In this document: piece by piece, positions 36,613 to 45,577 of the stretch | Layout: every line of letters starts with the position of its first letter | Numbering within the stretch: position 1 is the first letter of the stretch | Source of the DNA: CAZTTH01 sp964615975 | GTDB lineage: Bacteria; Verrucomicrobiota; Lentisphaeria; JABSQK01; JAJFLO01 | DNA: 45,782 nucleotides | Assembly: GCA_964615975.1 (NCBI GenBank) | Contig: CAZTTH010000029.1 | Location: forward strand, 1 to 45,782 | Reading direction: 5' to 3' | Translations under genes and position numbers: made by a program | The notes under the pieces: generated by a model | The model's input: only the letters and a program-made list of their open reading frames with translations | What the model was told of the DNA's origin: nothing | Database searches by the model: none

Positions 36613-38663
36613 TCAGGGCCCGCTTAATTTTGAGATGAGCCTTTCCACCTCCTTTGCTTCTGCGTCTCTTCCCGTCGACCGCAAAAAAACCATGAAATTT
36701 TGATAGCCATTTAGGAAGTGAGGGTCGATTTCAATGGCTCTCTTCAAGCTCTTATAGGCATTGTCATTGTCACCCATCGCCGCATACACTATCCCGATAT
36801 TACTCAATGCGGCCGCGCTATTGTTGGTAATTTGCAGCAAGTTCTGACTTTGGATCAGCGCTTCAGGATATCTCCCCTGATTGAAGTAAAGCTGCTGCAA
36901 GCGATTGCAGACCGCTTCAGTCAGAGATCTATCATCGCCGGCCAGGGCCAACACTTTTTGATATTGCTGTTCTGCTTCCGGATAGTTTTCCGCTTCCTGA
37001 TAGGTGAGCGCCAGATTGAAATGAGCATCGCGGTAATAGGGATTAAATCGGAGACAACGCTGCATCTCATTGATCGCGTCATTATACCTTTGCGTCTGGC
37101 GATACACCAACCCCAACTGGTAATGCAACAGAGCATAATCCGGCGCCCATCGGTCCAGTTCGGTGTATAGAGCCTCGGCACGGTCGAAATCACGAAGATA
37201 TTCCGCATAAATATGTCCAGCATGATAATAAGCTGGATAATATATTGGGAGCTGGGCAATCGCTTTATGGTATTCAGTTACAGCCGCTTCATACTGCAAT
37301 TTATCTGTAAAGATTTTTCCCTTTTTCATGTGTATGCTGGCGCAGGCAGGTCGCAGATAAAAGGGGATCAGCATTATCCCGCCGGCAATGATCCCAATCA
37401 AAGTCAAACCCCTTGCGACTAGTTTAATATGAGGTGACATATTGGACTGTATCGCGCTAATACTTCCAACCGAGGGAGACTGCATGGTATCATCCGCTAA
37501 GGATAGCACAACCACCATTCCCAGCATTATCCACAGATATATCCCCGAAGTATAGCGTATATCGACAGTAAACGCGGCATGGATCAATAATCCGGTCATA
37601 CCAGTGAGGCAAGCGAACAACACGGTACCATGACGATCCGTTAAATGCCGGCGCAAGCGGCCCAGGGCCCTCGCATAACACCAGCCGAGAAATCCCAAAA
37701 ATACCAGCAGGCCAATGATTCCCAACTCCGCAGTGAGTTCCAGATATTCTGAATGAGCATGCTCGGTGGAGTGCCCAACCCCGCCAGTATGCAGAGCGGC
37801 GGGTCGAAACGTTGGAAAATTAACCGCAAAAGTGCCGATGCCATGTCCAAACCAGGGCGCGTCCCTGATCATCCCCAAAGTTCCCTGCCAAATCAGCAGC
37901 CGAGCCTGAATGGAATTGGCAACCCCTTGAGGAGTTGCTTGAAGCTGATAGGTAGAAGGTTGGGTTATTTCTGTTAACCTGTCCAGCCCGCCAGCTCGAT
38001 ACCCGATCCCGCCGATAATACTCAGCAGGATCACGCCAATCATCATCAGATGGATTGGTTTGAAGCGCTGTACATCCTGATCATTACGAGTATATGCGAT
38101 GAGATATCCGGCAATCATGAGGAGCTCAACCCCAAATGCAATCCAGGCGCCACGGGTTCGGGTAAAAATCAGACAGACAATAAGCAGCACCGTCAACACC
38201 ATAAAACCAACCTGCCACGATTCACCTTTTTTCGTCAGGAATGACATCATCATGGCAAGGGGAATCACCACGATCAGATACCCCGAAAAGAAATTGGCAT
38301 TACCAAAAGTCGAATAGACTCCAGCGTTACCGGTAAACACATCGATTCCCATGAATTGGCAGATTCCATATAATGCCACCAGTAAACTAATCGCCAACCA
38401 GGCCTTGATCAGGATAATGACACTGGCAAGCCGTCGCAAAAACACCACAATGATCCCAAATACCAATACCTGATTTGCCTGATTGCTGAATTCATACCAT
38501 GAAACCAGCGCGAATCGAGAACGAAGCGCCGAAACCAATACCAGCCCGACATAGACCATCAGAAGGATCAAGATATTCCGGATCACCGGATTCCGATCCC
38601 CCCGACCGCCGCCATCAAGGTTATGCGCGCCGCAGCCATAAAACCATCTAGTTATGGCGAGAA
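36613..38663 (-). CDS. O-antigen-ligase-like polymerase with C-terminal TPRs (5' end lost in gap)
   Basis: Inner-membrane protein. The visible N-terminal part has about ten membrane segments with the O-antigen ligase/polymerase core (FGNANFFSGYLIVVIP, RTRGAWIAF, GHGIGTFAVNFP, EHAHSEYLELTAELG). About five to six TPRs follow from near residue 430 (for example YYPAYYHAGHIYAEYL, AAALSNIGIVYAAMGD). The GTG at 38586 is not the true start, because the frame stays open upstream for 26 codons to the N run at 38663 and reads like a loop between helices. It joins O-antigen or another glycan to an acceptor, while the TPRs may recruit partners (inference). Confidence 0.87.
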
Positions 38664-38763
38664 NNNNNNNNNNNNNNNNNNNNNNNNNNNNNNNNNNNNN
38701 NNNNNNNNNNNNNNNNNNNNNNNNNNNNNNNNNNNNNNNNNNNNNNNNNNNNNNNNNNNNNNN
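38664..38763. other. Assembly gap of 100 N
   Basis: Exactly 100 N, the usual placeholder for a scaffold join of unknown size. The O-antigen-ligase gene enters it. The neighbour relation across the join is inferred by the assembler. Confidence 0.99.
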
Positions 38764-38777
38764 CTGAGATACTTAAA

Positions 38778-41012
38778 TCAACCATCTCCCTGATTGATCA
38801 TGATTACCCCGCATGGAGTTTCCTTAACAATTCGCATCGCGATTCTGCCAAACCCCTTGCGATGCCGGCCAAGCTGTTGCACCCCAAGAATGATCAGATC
38901 ACTCTGCAATGTTTGTGCGATCAAGGCTTCTTCCGGATGTGCATGGCGGATAATTTCAACGGCAGGGTTTGCTCCGGTTTCGTCGCGGGCAAATTCAGTT
39001 AGTTCTTGTTTGAATTTCGAACAGATGGAATCGGTAATATTTTCAGGAACCACCTGAATAAAGGTGATCTCTCTGCTGCCAGTGCGGCAAAGGCTGCCTA
39101 ATAACCTGGCACGCAGTTCATCATGCCGGCTTTTGCCGCCCACCGGAACGATGATTTTTCGTGCTGAATGCAAGCGCCAATTGGGAGGAGCACGCAGGAC
39201 AACCACATCACATGTGAGACGGGATATCACCGATTCCAGTTTGGCAATCATCTCCTTATCGGTAAGATCAGTAAAACCGACTACCAGGCTTTCGCAGCCA
39301 TGAATTTTCGCCACTCGGGTGATTTCAGCCCATGGTTCCGGCGCGATGGTCGTTAACGCCTCCACCGCCATACCCCGTGAAAATGAAGCGGTTAACGCTT
39401 CTCCTAACACCGCCTGCGCATTTACTAATGGACGTGGCGGTGGATTGGGATTGCCGGGGACGGGCGGCGCGACAACTGTGAGCAGCATGATCCGGCCGAT
39501 GGCGGGTGGTGTCAACGCATGGGCAACCGCCACCAGCGAATCCGCGTTGGCCGGATTGGCGATGGGAGCAAGCACCAAAGGCTGATGCCCGCGGAGACGG
39601 GCAATTTGTGGATTCAAGGCTTCCATTGAAGCATCCATAATGCGCGCCCGGCGTGCGAATAACACATAATAACACGCCCCGCCGATTGCCATCCAAACCA
39701 GGGTGATCACACTGGTGGCCGGCACCATGACTCCCTGAAAAACAGCGAGCGAGAAACAGGCGGCAAAACCGAGGATGGGAATAAGCGGAAATAACGGCGT
39801 TTTAAAATAGTCTTCCTTCACACCACCCCGCAGACGAGTCAGAATCGCAATGCCATGTGCCAGAGAAAATATGATCAGGAAGATTAAACTGGACGCGGCG
39901 CCCGCAGCCGCCAGATTGGGAATGACAACAATGATCAACATTACCGTTATGGCGCTGACCAGCACCGCAACTGCTGGTGTTCCCCGGCGCGGATCGATCT
40001 CCCCCATACGTGCGGGCAGGGTTCGATCCAGAGCCATCGCGTAGGCAATCCGTGAAGAGGCAAACAAGTTGGCGTGGAGAGCCGACAACATTGACAATAC
40101 CGCCACAATCATGACCAGCCAATACCCGGCGGTGCCCATATAGTTCCGGACGCCAATGGCAATGATGATCTCCGGGTTGCTAGCACTCACCTCGGCGATG
40201 GTTTGACCAGGCCCCATGCCTACCGTTGGAATAATGACGAGAAGCGGCAGATAAATCATCAGCGCCAGCATTAGCGAGATGAACATCGAACGCGGAATTG
40301 TTTTAACTGGATTTTTAATTTCACCCGCCCCCGCCGCGATCAAATCAAACCCCTGTAGGGTGATGAAGGTGTATCCCATGGCCTGAAAAAGCCCATGGCT
40401 GCCATGAGAAAAAAATGGGGTTAATCTTGTGGTAATCATGTCAAGCGATTGTCCGGCCAGAGCGACAAAGCCACTCACAATGAGAATGGCAAAGACGATT
40501 ACCTTGCCGATACTCGCGTACTGCCCTCCACCTGCCTGACGCCGTATCAGACTGAAGCAATAATAGCCTAACGCGCTGATCGCCACGACTCTGGTGGTGA
40601 ATCGCCCCATCACCCAATCCGGACAATCAGGAAATAGCCAGAGAATGAAATCATGGCCGATTTGCAGCGCATAATACGCAAAACCCAGGGCATATAAAAC
40701 ACTCGCGACGATCGAAGCAAACCAGATCATCCAACCAATGCTGAACGCGGTTTGCACTGAGAGTACTTTCTTCGCGTAAGTATAAACACCGCCGGATTGG
40801 GGAAAAGCGGTCGACATTTCAGCAAAACTCATGGCCGTGATCAATGCGATAACACCATTTAGAACAAATGCCAGCACCGCGCTGACTCCGGTAGTCGCAT
40901 AAGCCACTCCCGCCAGGGCCAGAATGCCGCCGCCCACTATGGCGCCGACCCCGACTGCGGTAGCGCCAAAAAGTCCCATGGAGCGTTCCATGGCTTGATC
41001 ACTATTATTCAC
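38778..41012 (-). CDS. APC-family permease fused to universal-stress-protein domains
   Basis: 744 residues. The first about 455 form a 12-helix amino-acid/polyamine/cation permease: AVGVGAIVGGGILALAGVA, the SFAEMSTAFPQSGGVYTYAKK segment (loop after helix 2), and GAGEIKNPVKTIPRS. Two universal-stress (Usp-like) domains fill the rest, with pieces VVLRAPPNWRL, KIIVPVGGKSRH and VKETPCGVIMIN. The substrate cannot be stated. The Usp part probably senses nucleotides or energy state (family-based inference). It starts with GTG overlapping the upstream small frame by four bases; an inner ATG (MERSMGLFG) is an alternative. Confidence 0.9.
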   Translation of the reverse strand: MNNSDQAMERSMGLFGATAVGVGAIVGGGILALAGVAYATTGVSAVLAFVLNGVIALITAMSFAEMSTAFPQSGGVYTYAKKVLSVQTAFSIGWMIWFASIVASVLYALGFAYYALQIGHDFILWLFPDCPDWVMGRFTTRVVAISALGYYCFSLIRRQAGGGQYASIGKVIVFAILIVSGFVALAGQSLDMITTRLTPFFSHGSHGLFQAMGYTFITLQGFDLIAAGAGEIKNPVKTIPRSMFISLMLALMIYLPLLVIIPTVGMGPGQTIAEVSASNPEIIIAIGVRNYMGTAGYWLVMIVAVLSMLSALHANLFASSRIAYAMALDRTLPARMGEIDPRRGTPAVAVLVSAITVMLIIVVIPNLAAAGAASSLIFLIIFSLAHGIAILTRLRGGVKEDYFKTPLFPLIPILGFAACFSLAVFQGVMVPATSVITLVWMAIGGACYYVLFARRARIMDASMEALNPQIARLRGHQPLVLAPIANPANADSLVAVAHALTPPAIGRIMLLTVVAPPVPGNPNPPPRPLVNAQAVLGEALTASFSRGMAVEALTTIAPEPWAEITRVAKIHGCESLVVGFTDLTDKEMIAKLESVISRLTCDVVVLRAPPNWRLHSARKIIVPVGGKSRHDELRARLLGSLCRTGSREITFIQVVPENITDSICSKFKQELTEFARDETGANPAVEIIRHAHPEEALIAQTLQSDLIILGVQQLGRHRKGFGRIAMRIVKETPCGVIMINQGDG

Positions 41013-41278
41013 GTTATGTCTTTTGCCATAATTCCATTGGCGAGATCTGGGATTGATTTGACTAACTGACTAGTTTCGAAAATCGGTAACCTGCTCTTGA
41101 CCGCGCAATCAGGGGAAGCATATACCTTAAGAATACAGCTTAACAACAGTGCCTGTCCAATGCAAATTACTGGAGCTTTTACCCCTGCTCTTCCTGCGGC
41201 GTAAACGTCATCATCCATGGCAACGATTGTCATCTTAATCCAGATATATTGATGCGGTGATACGCAAATATCAACCAT
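41009..41278 (-). CDS. Doubtful small ORF (89 aa) upstream of the permease
   Basis: No recognised domain and no clear ribosome binding site. Its only support is a GTGA overlap with the permease start. It could be a short leader or chance. Confidence 0.2.
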   Translation of the reverse strand: MVDICVSPHQYIWIKMTIVAMDDDVYAAGRAGVKAPVICIGQALLLSCILKVYASPDCAVKSRLPIFETSQLVKSIPDLANGIMAKDIT

Positions 41279-42089
41279 TCCAACATTATTACCTGATGAA
41301 GAAATTCAACCAGCGATTCCCCCTGACAAGAAATCGCCCATTCCAGTGTCAATCCGAGGTCAGACCCACGCTTTGGGAAAAATTATTTTCGTAATGGTGT
41401 TTTTACACTCGAAAACCCTCATGTGGGTGACCCCGGTTTTCGTGAGTGACCCCAATTTTCCTCTCGTGTTTTTTCCTAACTGGTTAGTTGGTACCAGCCA
41501 TGAATCAACGCCTTTCGGTTATGGATTCTTAACCTGTAACCAATTTAATGTTATGTTAATTTCTAATTGTCGTTGAGCACCATTGATTGGTTTTCGAGCC
41601 TGTCCGCAACGGTAGGTCCGGGAAAAGGTATTGAAGCGTTTGGAATTGGAGATTTCGGAACTGAAGACCGATGATGCGGAGTATGTCGAGGACGTTATTA
41701 GTTGACGGAGATAGAGGAGCGCTTTGTGAGGATTTCGGTGGGTGTGTTAAGTCGGGCTGGCGCAAAGCCGCGGGAGCAGATGTCAAATGATGAGAAGTTG
41801 GCAGACCAAGATAGAGGAATCGAATGCACACTACAAATAGTAGCTGTTACCCCGGCCTACGCGTTTTTTCTGCCGATTGGTTATCTCATGCAGGGTAAAT
41901 GATTCGTCTGAAGCATTAAATCAATTAATCTAAAGTATAAATTTGATTTAAGAAATAATATTATAGCTATAATACAAAATTAAATATTGTTACTTACTCT
42001 CTTCAAATATATTAACTGTGCCCGGCACCAGAAAATTCACTTTGTTTGGGGTATGTTACATGCAGTTATTGGATGAGAAATTGAAAATT
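41279..42089. other. Decayed accessory stretch without an intact gene
   Basis: About 810 bases with several short broken frames. Between 41620 and 41820 the frames shift and stop often, in a way typical of a decaying gene that I cannot name. GGTCAGACCC lies at 41358-41367, and GTGCCCGGCACC near 42017; both motifs are familiar from REP-type elements (recollection, not checked). A short peptide frame ends KLKIR-stop inside the first attC-like site, as cassette genes often do. Confidence 0.5.
41423..41460 (+). repeat. Two tandem 19-bp units
   Basis: GTGGGTGACCCCGGTTTTC at 41423-41441 and GTGAGTGACCCCAATTTTC at 41442-41460, three mismatches. Function unknown. Confidence 0.8.
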
Positions 42090-42217
42090 CGCTAACAAGA
42101 GAATGGAGTCAACATCCAATAATCACACCTGATTTTGCGCTTTCAATGATGCCATTAATCAGATAATTACACTCAGAGGCACTCTGGATTAGATGTGATT
42201 CATTCAGAACGTTAGCC
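42090..42217 (+). other. attC-like integron recombination site 1
   Basis: Imperfect inverted repeat of about 128 bases. GCTAAC (42091-42096) pairs with GTTAGC (42211-42216). Inside these, GAATGGAGTCAACATCCAAT (42101-42120) pairs with ATTAGATGTGATTCATTC (42189-42206) with a few bulges. Size, layout and the terminal GTTAGCC match attC sites. The HEPN-like gene begins 27 bases after it, as expected of a cassette. Confidence 0.55.
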
Positions 42218-42242
42218 AGATATGTAAGGAAACAATATCACA

Positions 42243-42740
42243 ATGTCGAAATCACGGCCATTTAGTGATGCGTACCTTCTGGCGTATTCTGATGAGCATA
42301 TTAAGTACGAATTCGAGATGTTCATCTGGCTTGGCCAAGTATTCAGCAATCTGTCAGTGTCAATTGGAGCGCCGAGCGCGAGAGACGCAACCTTGCTGAA
42401 TTACGTATTGATCGAATCCTTTGCCGTACATGTCCGGAATATTATCGACTTTTTGTACAAGCGTAACCCGAAGTCAACTGATGTAGTAGCAGCCGATTTT
42501 TTCGATCCTGGCGCATGGGCTAAAATTCGTCCGCCCCAATCGTCGGCTATTAACGCTGCCCATTTTCGAGCGAACAAGGAAATCGCTCATCTCTCAACCG
42601 AACGTATCGCCGGTAATCCACCGGAAAAAGAATGGCCTTTTGCCGATTTGGTTGTGGAAATGAAGCCGTTGCTCCGACTCTTTGCCTCGAATGCGTTAAC
42701 AAGTCGATGTTCGCCAACAGTAGCGTTTGTGGTTCATTGA
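42243..42740 (+). CDS. HEPN-like small protein, cassette-borne
   Basis: 165 residues, helical and without signal or membrane segments. Residues about 108-115 read RANKEIAH, an R-x6-H pattern like the catalytic motif of HEPN ribonucleases (Rx4-6H), in a context (VHVRNIIDFLY then HFRANKEIAHL) that fits a four-helix bundle. I recall uncharacterised proteins of this type but cannot name a family. It sits between two attC-like sites, so it is probably an integron cassette gene. A role in defence or toxin-antitoxin biology is only inferred from HEPN proteins in general. AAGGAA lies upstream of the ATG. Confidence 0.7.
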   Translation: MSKSRPFSDAYLLAYSDEHIKYEFEMFIWLGQVFSNLSVSIGAPSARDATLLNYVLIESFAVHVRNIIDFLYKRNPKSTDVVAADFFDPGAWAKIRPPQSSAINAAHFRANKEIAHLSTERIAGNPPEKEWPFADLVVEMKPLLRLFASNALTSRCSPTVAFVVH

Positions 42741-42751
42741 AAATAGAAATT

Positions 42752-42828
42752 GGCTAACCAAGTGAATGAGACAACGGCTCAACTGGGTGCTTACAGACAG
42801 CGGCACCACTGATTTGTCGTGCCTCATT
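42752..42828 (+). other. attC-like site 2, right end truncated
   Basis: Starts GGCTAACCAAGTGAATGAG at 42752, the same pattern as site 1 (GCTAAC-AAG-GAATG-AG-CAAC). AATGAGACAA (42765-42774) pairs with TTGTC and CTCATT (42814-42818, 42823-42828), and GGTGC with GCACC forms an inner stem. The final GTTRRRY is missing, and a REP-like motif starts ten bases later, at 42838. Confidence 0.45.
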
Positions 42829-42837
42829 AACAAACGG

Positions 42838-43359
42838 GGGTCTGACCCATAATGATTGTCATAATTGTTTTATAATTATCTTTTTACATATTTTATTATT
42901 TTATAAATGCAGGGTTAAATCAGATTTTTTAATGTAAAATATTGATTTAATAATTCCCGTGGCTACTTTCGAGGAATTCTATAAATGGTATACTAAAACG
43001 TTGATTAAAAGCTGGCGGCCGGCTACCGGATACGCGAACTCAACTGGACCGAGGCCATTGCCATCGGTGAACGGAGTTTGTTGCAGGAGATTTACCGGTG
43101 TTTTAATTTCAAGCGCAAGAAGATCCTGTTAACGCCTGGTCATGAATCCCAAGTCTATGACTTGGGAGATGTCCCAGAATGGGGGGAACTTACCGAAGCC
43201 CCGACAATTTACAACATTGAAGGATAGAAAGTGGAATAGTAGAAGCTGGTCCTGCGTATTGCCATTGAAAATCACGGCTAAAGCAACTTTTCTATAGTAT
43301 TAATAATCATAACTTGTTCAATAAAATTATGTTGAAAACATTTTTAAAGGTCGGACCCC
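42838..43359. mobile_element. Decayed REP-associated-transposase-type element
   Basis: Bounded by GGGTCTGACCC (42838-42848) and GGTCGGACCCC (43349-43359), near inverted copies of the same motif. A transposase-like fragment lies between. An intact element of this sort would be longer, so internal deletion is likely. Confidence 0.4.
43009..43227 (+). pseudogene. C-terminal fragment of a REP-associated (Y1-type) transposase
   Basis: A 72-codon open frame without a start, following a stop at 43006. GYRIRELNWTEAIAIGERSL resembles the C-terminal end of Y1/RAYT transposases, where a WTEAIAVG-like motif is frequent (from memory). The N-terminal catalytic HUH motif and Tyr are absent. Another frame just upstream (FEEFYKWYTKTLIKSW) may be the preceding part after a frameshift. 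Confidence 0.4.
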
Positions 43360-43423
43360 GTTGTATTCAATGACTCAATTACATCAAGTGTAAGTTCAAC
43401 CAGCCCCGTTGGTAGTTTTTCCC

Positions 43424-43629
43424 GTGGTTCGTGATTTTCGCAGATTTAAAATCTGCTCTTCTTTGCGGCTTCGCGGCTTTGCGAGAGGATTTATCGCGGT
43501 CAGATGACGATCGAGGCACCGCTGATGAATTCAATGCCGGTCATGGTTTCGGCGTTGCCGAAGCCGTCATCGATGACTGCGGTGAAGGATGAATTGACCT
43601 GCGCCTGATGATCCGAACCGCTGAAGTCG
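43424..43629. repeat. Direct repeat, copy 1 (RTX gene 3' end plus downstream flank)
   Basis: About 206 bases that recur at 45578-45782 in the same orientation with about 11 differences by eye. The copy covers the last 43 codons of an RTX frame and about 75 bases beyond its stop. Confidence 0.93.
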
Positions 43630-43788
43630 GCGGTATCGCTGCCGGCATCGCCATAGAGTTGATCGACTCCCTTGCCCCCGTTCAACCAGTCATTTCCGGT
43701 CCCGCCACGGATAATGTCATCGCTATCGGCAATATCCCCCCGAAACCACATCATTAACGGCGCCCGCATCGATATCATCATTGCTCAA
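43500..43788 (-). pseudogene. RTX calcium-binding repeat protein, truncated C-terminal fragment with frameshift
   Basis: A C-terminal piece of about 95 residues. It has nonapeptide-like pieces (IIRGGTGNDWLNGGKG, QLYGDAGSDTADFSG) and the tail ISGASIVI. A matching upstream frame, NDDIDAGAVNDVVSGG, is shifted by one base at the G6 run near 43736, and a stop precedes TTG at 43788. No signal or main body is present. It is probably a leftover of a duplication of the RTX gene at the window's right edge. Confidence 0.75.
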
Positions 43789-43909
43789 TTATTTGATTGA
43801 CTTCCTCTCCAGGATATTGCTCAGAACATCCTGAACCCGTATCTTACCCAACTTCATTTACATCGTTGACTTGCCACTTCTTGTAAACGTCGGGAGTAAC
43901 ATCAACCCT

Positions 43910-45193
43910 ATGACAAACAATCGTTTCGCCTACTATTTATGGCAATTTCCCATTCTCAGTGAAACTTTTATTCAACGAGAAATTACCGCAATACGTAACG
44001 CGGGGCTGCCCTTGACGGTCATCGCTGACAGACCGGGCGATATGGATTCCCTTGATCCGGCAACTCAGTCCATGATTCAAGAAACGGAGTATCTCTTCCC
44101 GTTATCTAAAATGTCACTGATAAAAAGCCTGCTTCAGTTTCTGCTATTCAAACCCAAAATGGTGTATCAAGCCGCGCATTTAGTCTTCTCAATTCGCCAT
44201 CAACACCGTCAGAACCTGATTGAAAATCTGCTGGTATTGCTCAAGTCCATCTACCTGGCAGGGTATCTTAACACCAGAATGATCAACCATGCCCATTGTC
44301 CCTGGTCGGACGTCAATGCATTTATTTTATTGGTCGCAGCCAAATTGGCAGGCATAACCTATTCAGTGCAAGCTCGGGCTCACGATTTATACCGGTATTC
44401 CGCCAATTACGCCCTGAGCGAAAAATTCCGCTTTTCTTCATTCATTATCACCAACTGTCATTTCAATGAAACCAATATCAAAGCAATATTTCCCGATGAC
44501 AAGCGACCGGATATTCACATGATTTATGATGGTCTGCCCATGAATCAGTTTCATCCGGCCTCGATGCGGAAAAATCCGTTACTGCCAGCACGTATACTTG
44601 CGGTTGGCAGATTAATCGAACAAAAAGGATATCACTACCTGCTGAAAGCCTGTAAAATCCTCAAAGATGCCGGGATTAAATTCCATTGCACAATCATTGG
44701 CGGGGTGGAAACGCCATTGTATGTGGATCATCCAATTCAGTTAAAAAAGGAACAACAGGAATTATCATTGAACGATCAGGTAGTTTTTGCGGGCGCACGT
44801 TCATTCGATTACATATTGCAGGCTTATGCTGAGGCGGATATTTTTGTTCTTCCCTGTGTAAACGCCGCGGACGGTTCTCGAGATGTTACTCCCAATGCCC
44901 TTATGGAGGCAATGGCAATGAAGCTGCCGGTGATCTCGACCACCTTGGCCGCGATTCCGGAAATCGTGGAAAATGAGATTAGTGGTCTGCTGGTGCCGCC
45001 CATGGACGAAAAAGCATTAGCCCTTGCCATGAAAATATTGATCGAGGATGAGACCATGCGTCACAGATTGGGAGAAAATGCCCGCCGGCAAATCGAGGAC
45101 AAATTCGACATTGCAAAAAACATCAACCAATTTAATACGTTGTTTGATCAAATTTTGAAAAAAACTAAGATCCCAAATTTTCCGGTTATTTGA
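43910..45193 (+). CDS. GT4-family glycosyltransferase
   Basis: A retaining, GT-B fold transferase of 427 residues. The N-terminal acceptor domain begins YYLWQFPILSETFIQREI, a pattern of WcaL/ExoL-like enzymes. The C-terminal nucleotide-sugar domain has ILAVGRLIEQKGYHYLLKA, and the E-x7-E region SRDVTPNALMEAMAMKLPV. It probably adds a sugar to an exopolysaccharide or O-antigen, but donor and acceptor cannot be told. The start is the ATG at 43910 with GGGAG upstream. It stands alone between two direct copies of an RTX 3' end, and no other polysaccharide genes are beside it. Confidence 0.92.
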   Translation: MTNNRFAYYLWQFPILSETFIQREITAIRNAGLPLTVIADRPGDMDSLDPATQSMIQETEYLFPLSKMSLIKSLLQFLLFKPKMVYQAAHLVFSIRHQHRQNLIENLLVLLKSIYLAGYLNTRMINHAHCPWSDVNAFILLVAAKLAGITYSVQARAHDLYRYSANYALSEKFRFSSFIITNCHFNETNIKAIFPDDKRPDIHMIYDGLPMNQFHPASMRKNPLLPARILAVGRLIEQKGYHYLLKACKILKDAGIKFHCTIIGGVETPLYVDHPIQLKKEQQELSLNDQVVFAGARSFDYILQAYAEADIFVLPCVNAADGSRDVTPNALMEAMAMKLPVISTTLAAIPEIVENEISGLLVPPMDEKALALAMKILIEDETMRHRLGENARRQIEDKFDIAKNINQFNTLFDQILKKTKIPNFPVI

Positions 45194-45377
45194 TGAACTG
45201 CTCACGATGTCAATCATTATGAAAAATCAGTAGGTTGATTGTAACACTTACGGTTATGACAAGTGATACAAAAAAATCATCGAAAATATATTCCAATACC
45301 TCATTGCGCTTCAGCCCAGACCTCGCTGTTTGCTGAATACACCGGGAATACACTGTCCTACTTAATATGGAGGCACC

Positions 45378-45551
45378 ATGTGCTCAGAGTTTAAATTTTT
45401 CACCCATCATCCGGACTCTCGAATCCTTTGGAGCCAGCCCAATGAAACTCGATCGTTCCACTCTCCAGTTTATTTCAAGTTATCGCCTCGAGAAACGGTT
45501 ACTCGACAGGTATTTGTACAAGCGGAGGCATTGTCAAGGTTTGGCTATTGA
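45378..45551 (+). CDS. Possible small protein or truncated gene start (57 aa)
   Basis: ATG at 45378 has GGAGG five bases upstream, one of the better ribosome binding sites here. The frame stops 26 bases before repeat copy 2. The product (starting MCSEFKFFTHHPDSRILW) is not recognised. It could be a genuine small protein or the N-terminus of a gene cut by the repeat. The rest of 45194-45577 holds nothing I can name. Confidence 0.3.
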   Translation: MCSEFKFFTHHPDSRILWSQPNETRSFHSPVYFKLSPRETVTRQVFVQAEALSRFGY

Positions 45552-45577
45552 CGGCTTGAAACACGCATTTTTTTTGT

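Noticed and set aside
39064..40626. Several frames of 60-120 codons inside the permease gene
   Set aside because: GC-rich coding sequence produces long antisense frames; none has a recognisable product.
41480..41500. CCTAAC/GTTAGTT near 41486 as another attC-like site
   Set aside because: The arms are only two bases apart and lack the long imperfect stem of the other two sites.
41556..41831. Minus-strand frame of 91 codons
   Set aside because: Rich in Pro/Ser/Leu without a domain; it overlaps several broken frames, typical of chance in a decayed zone.
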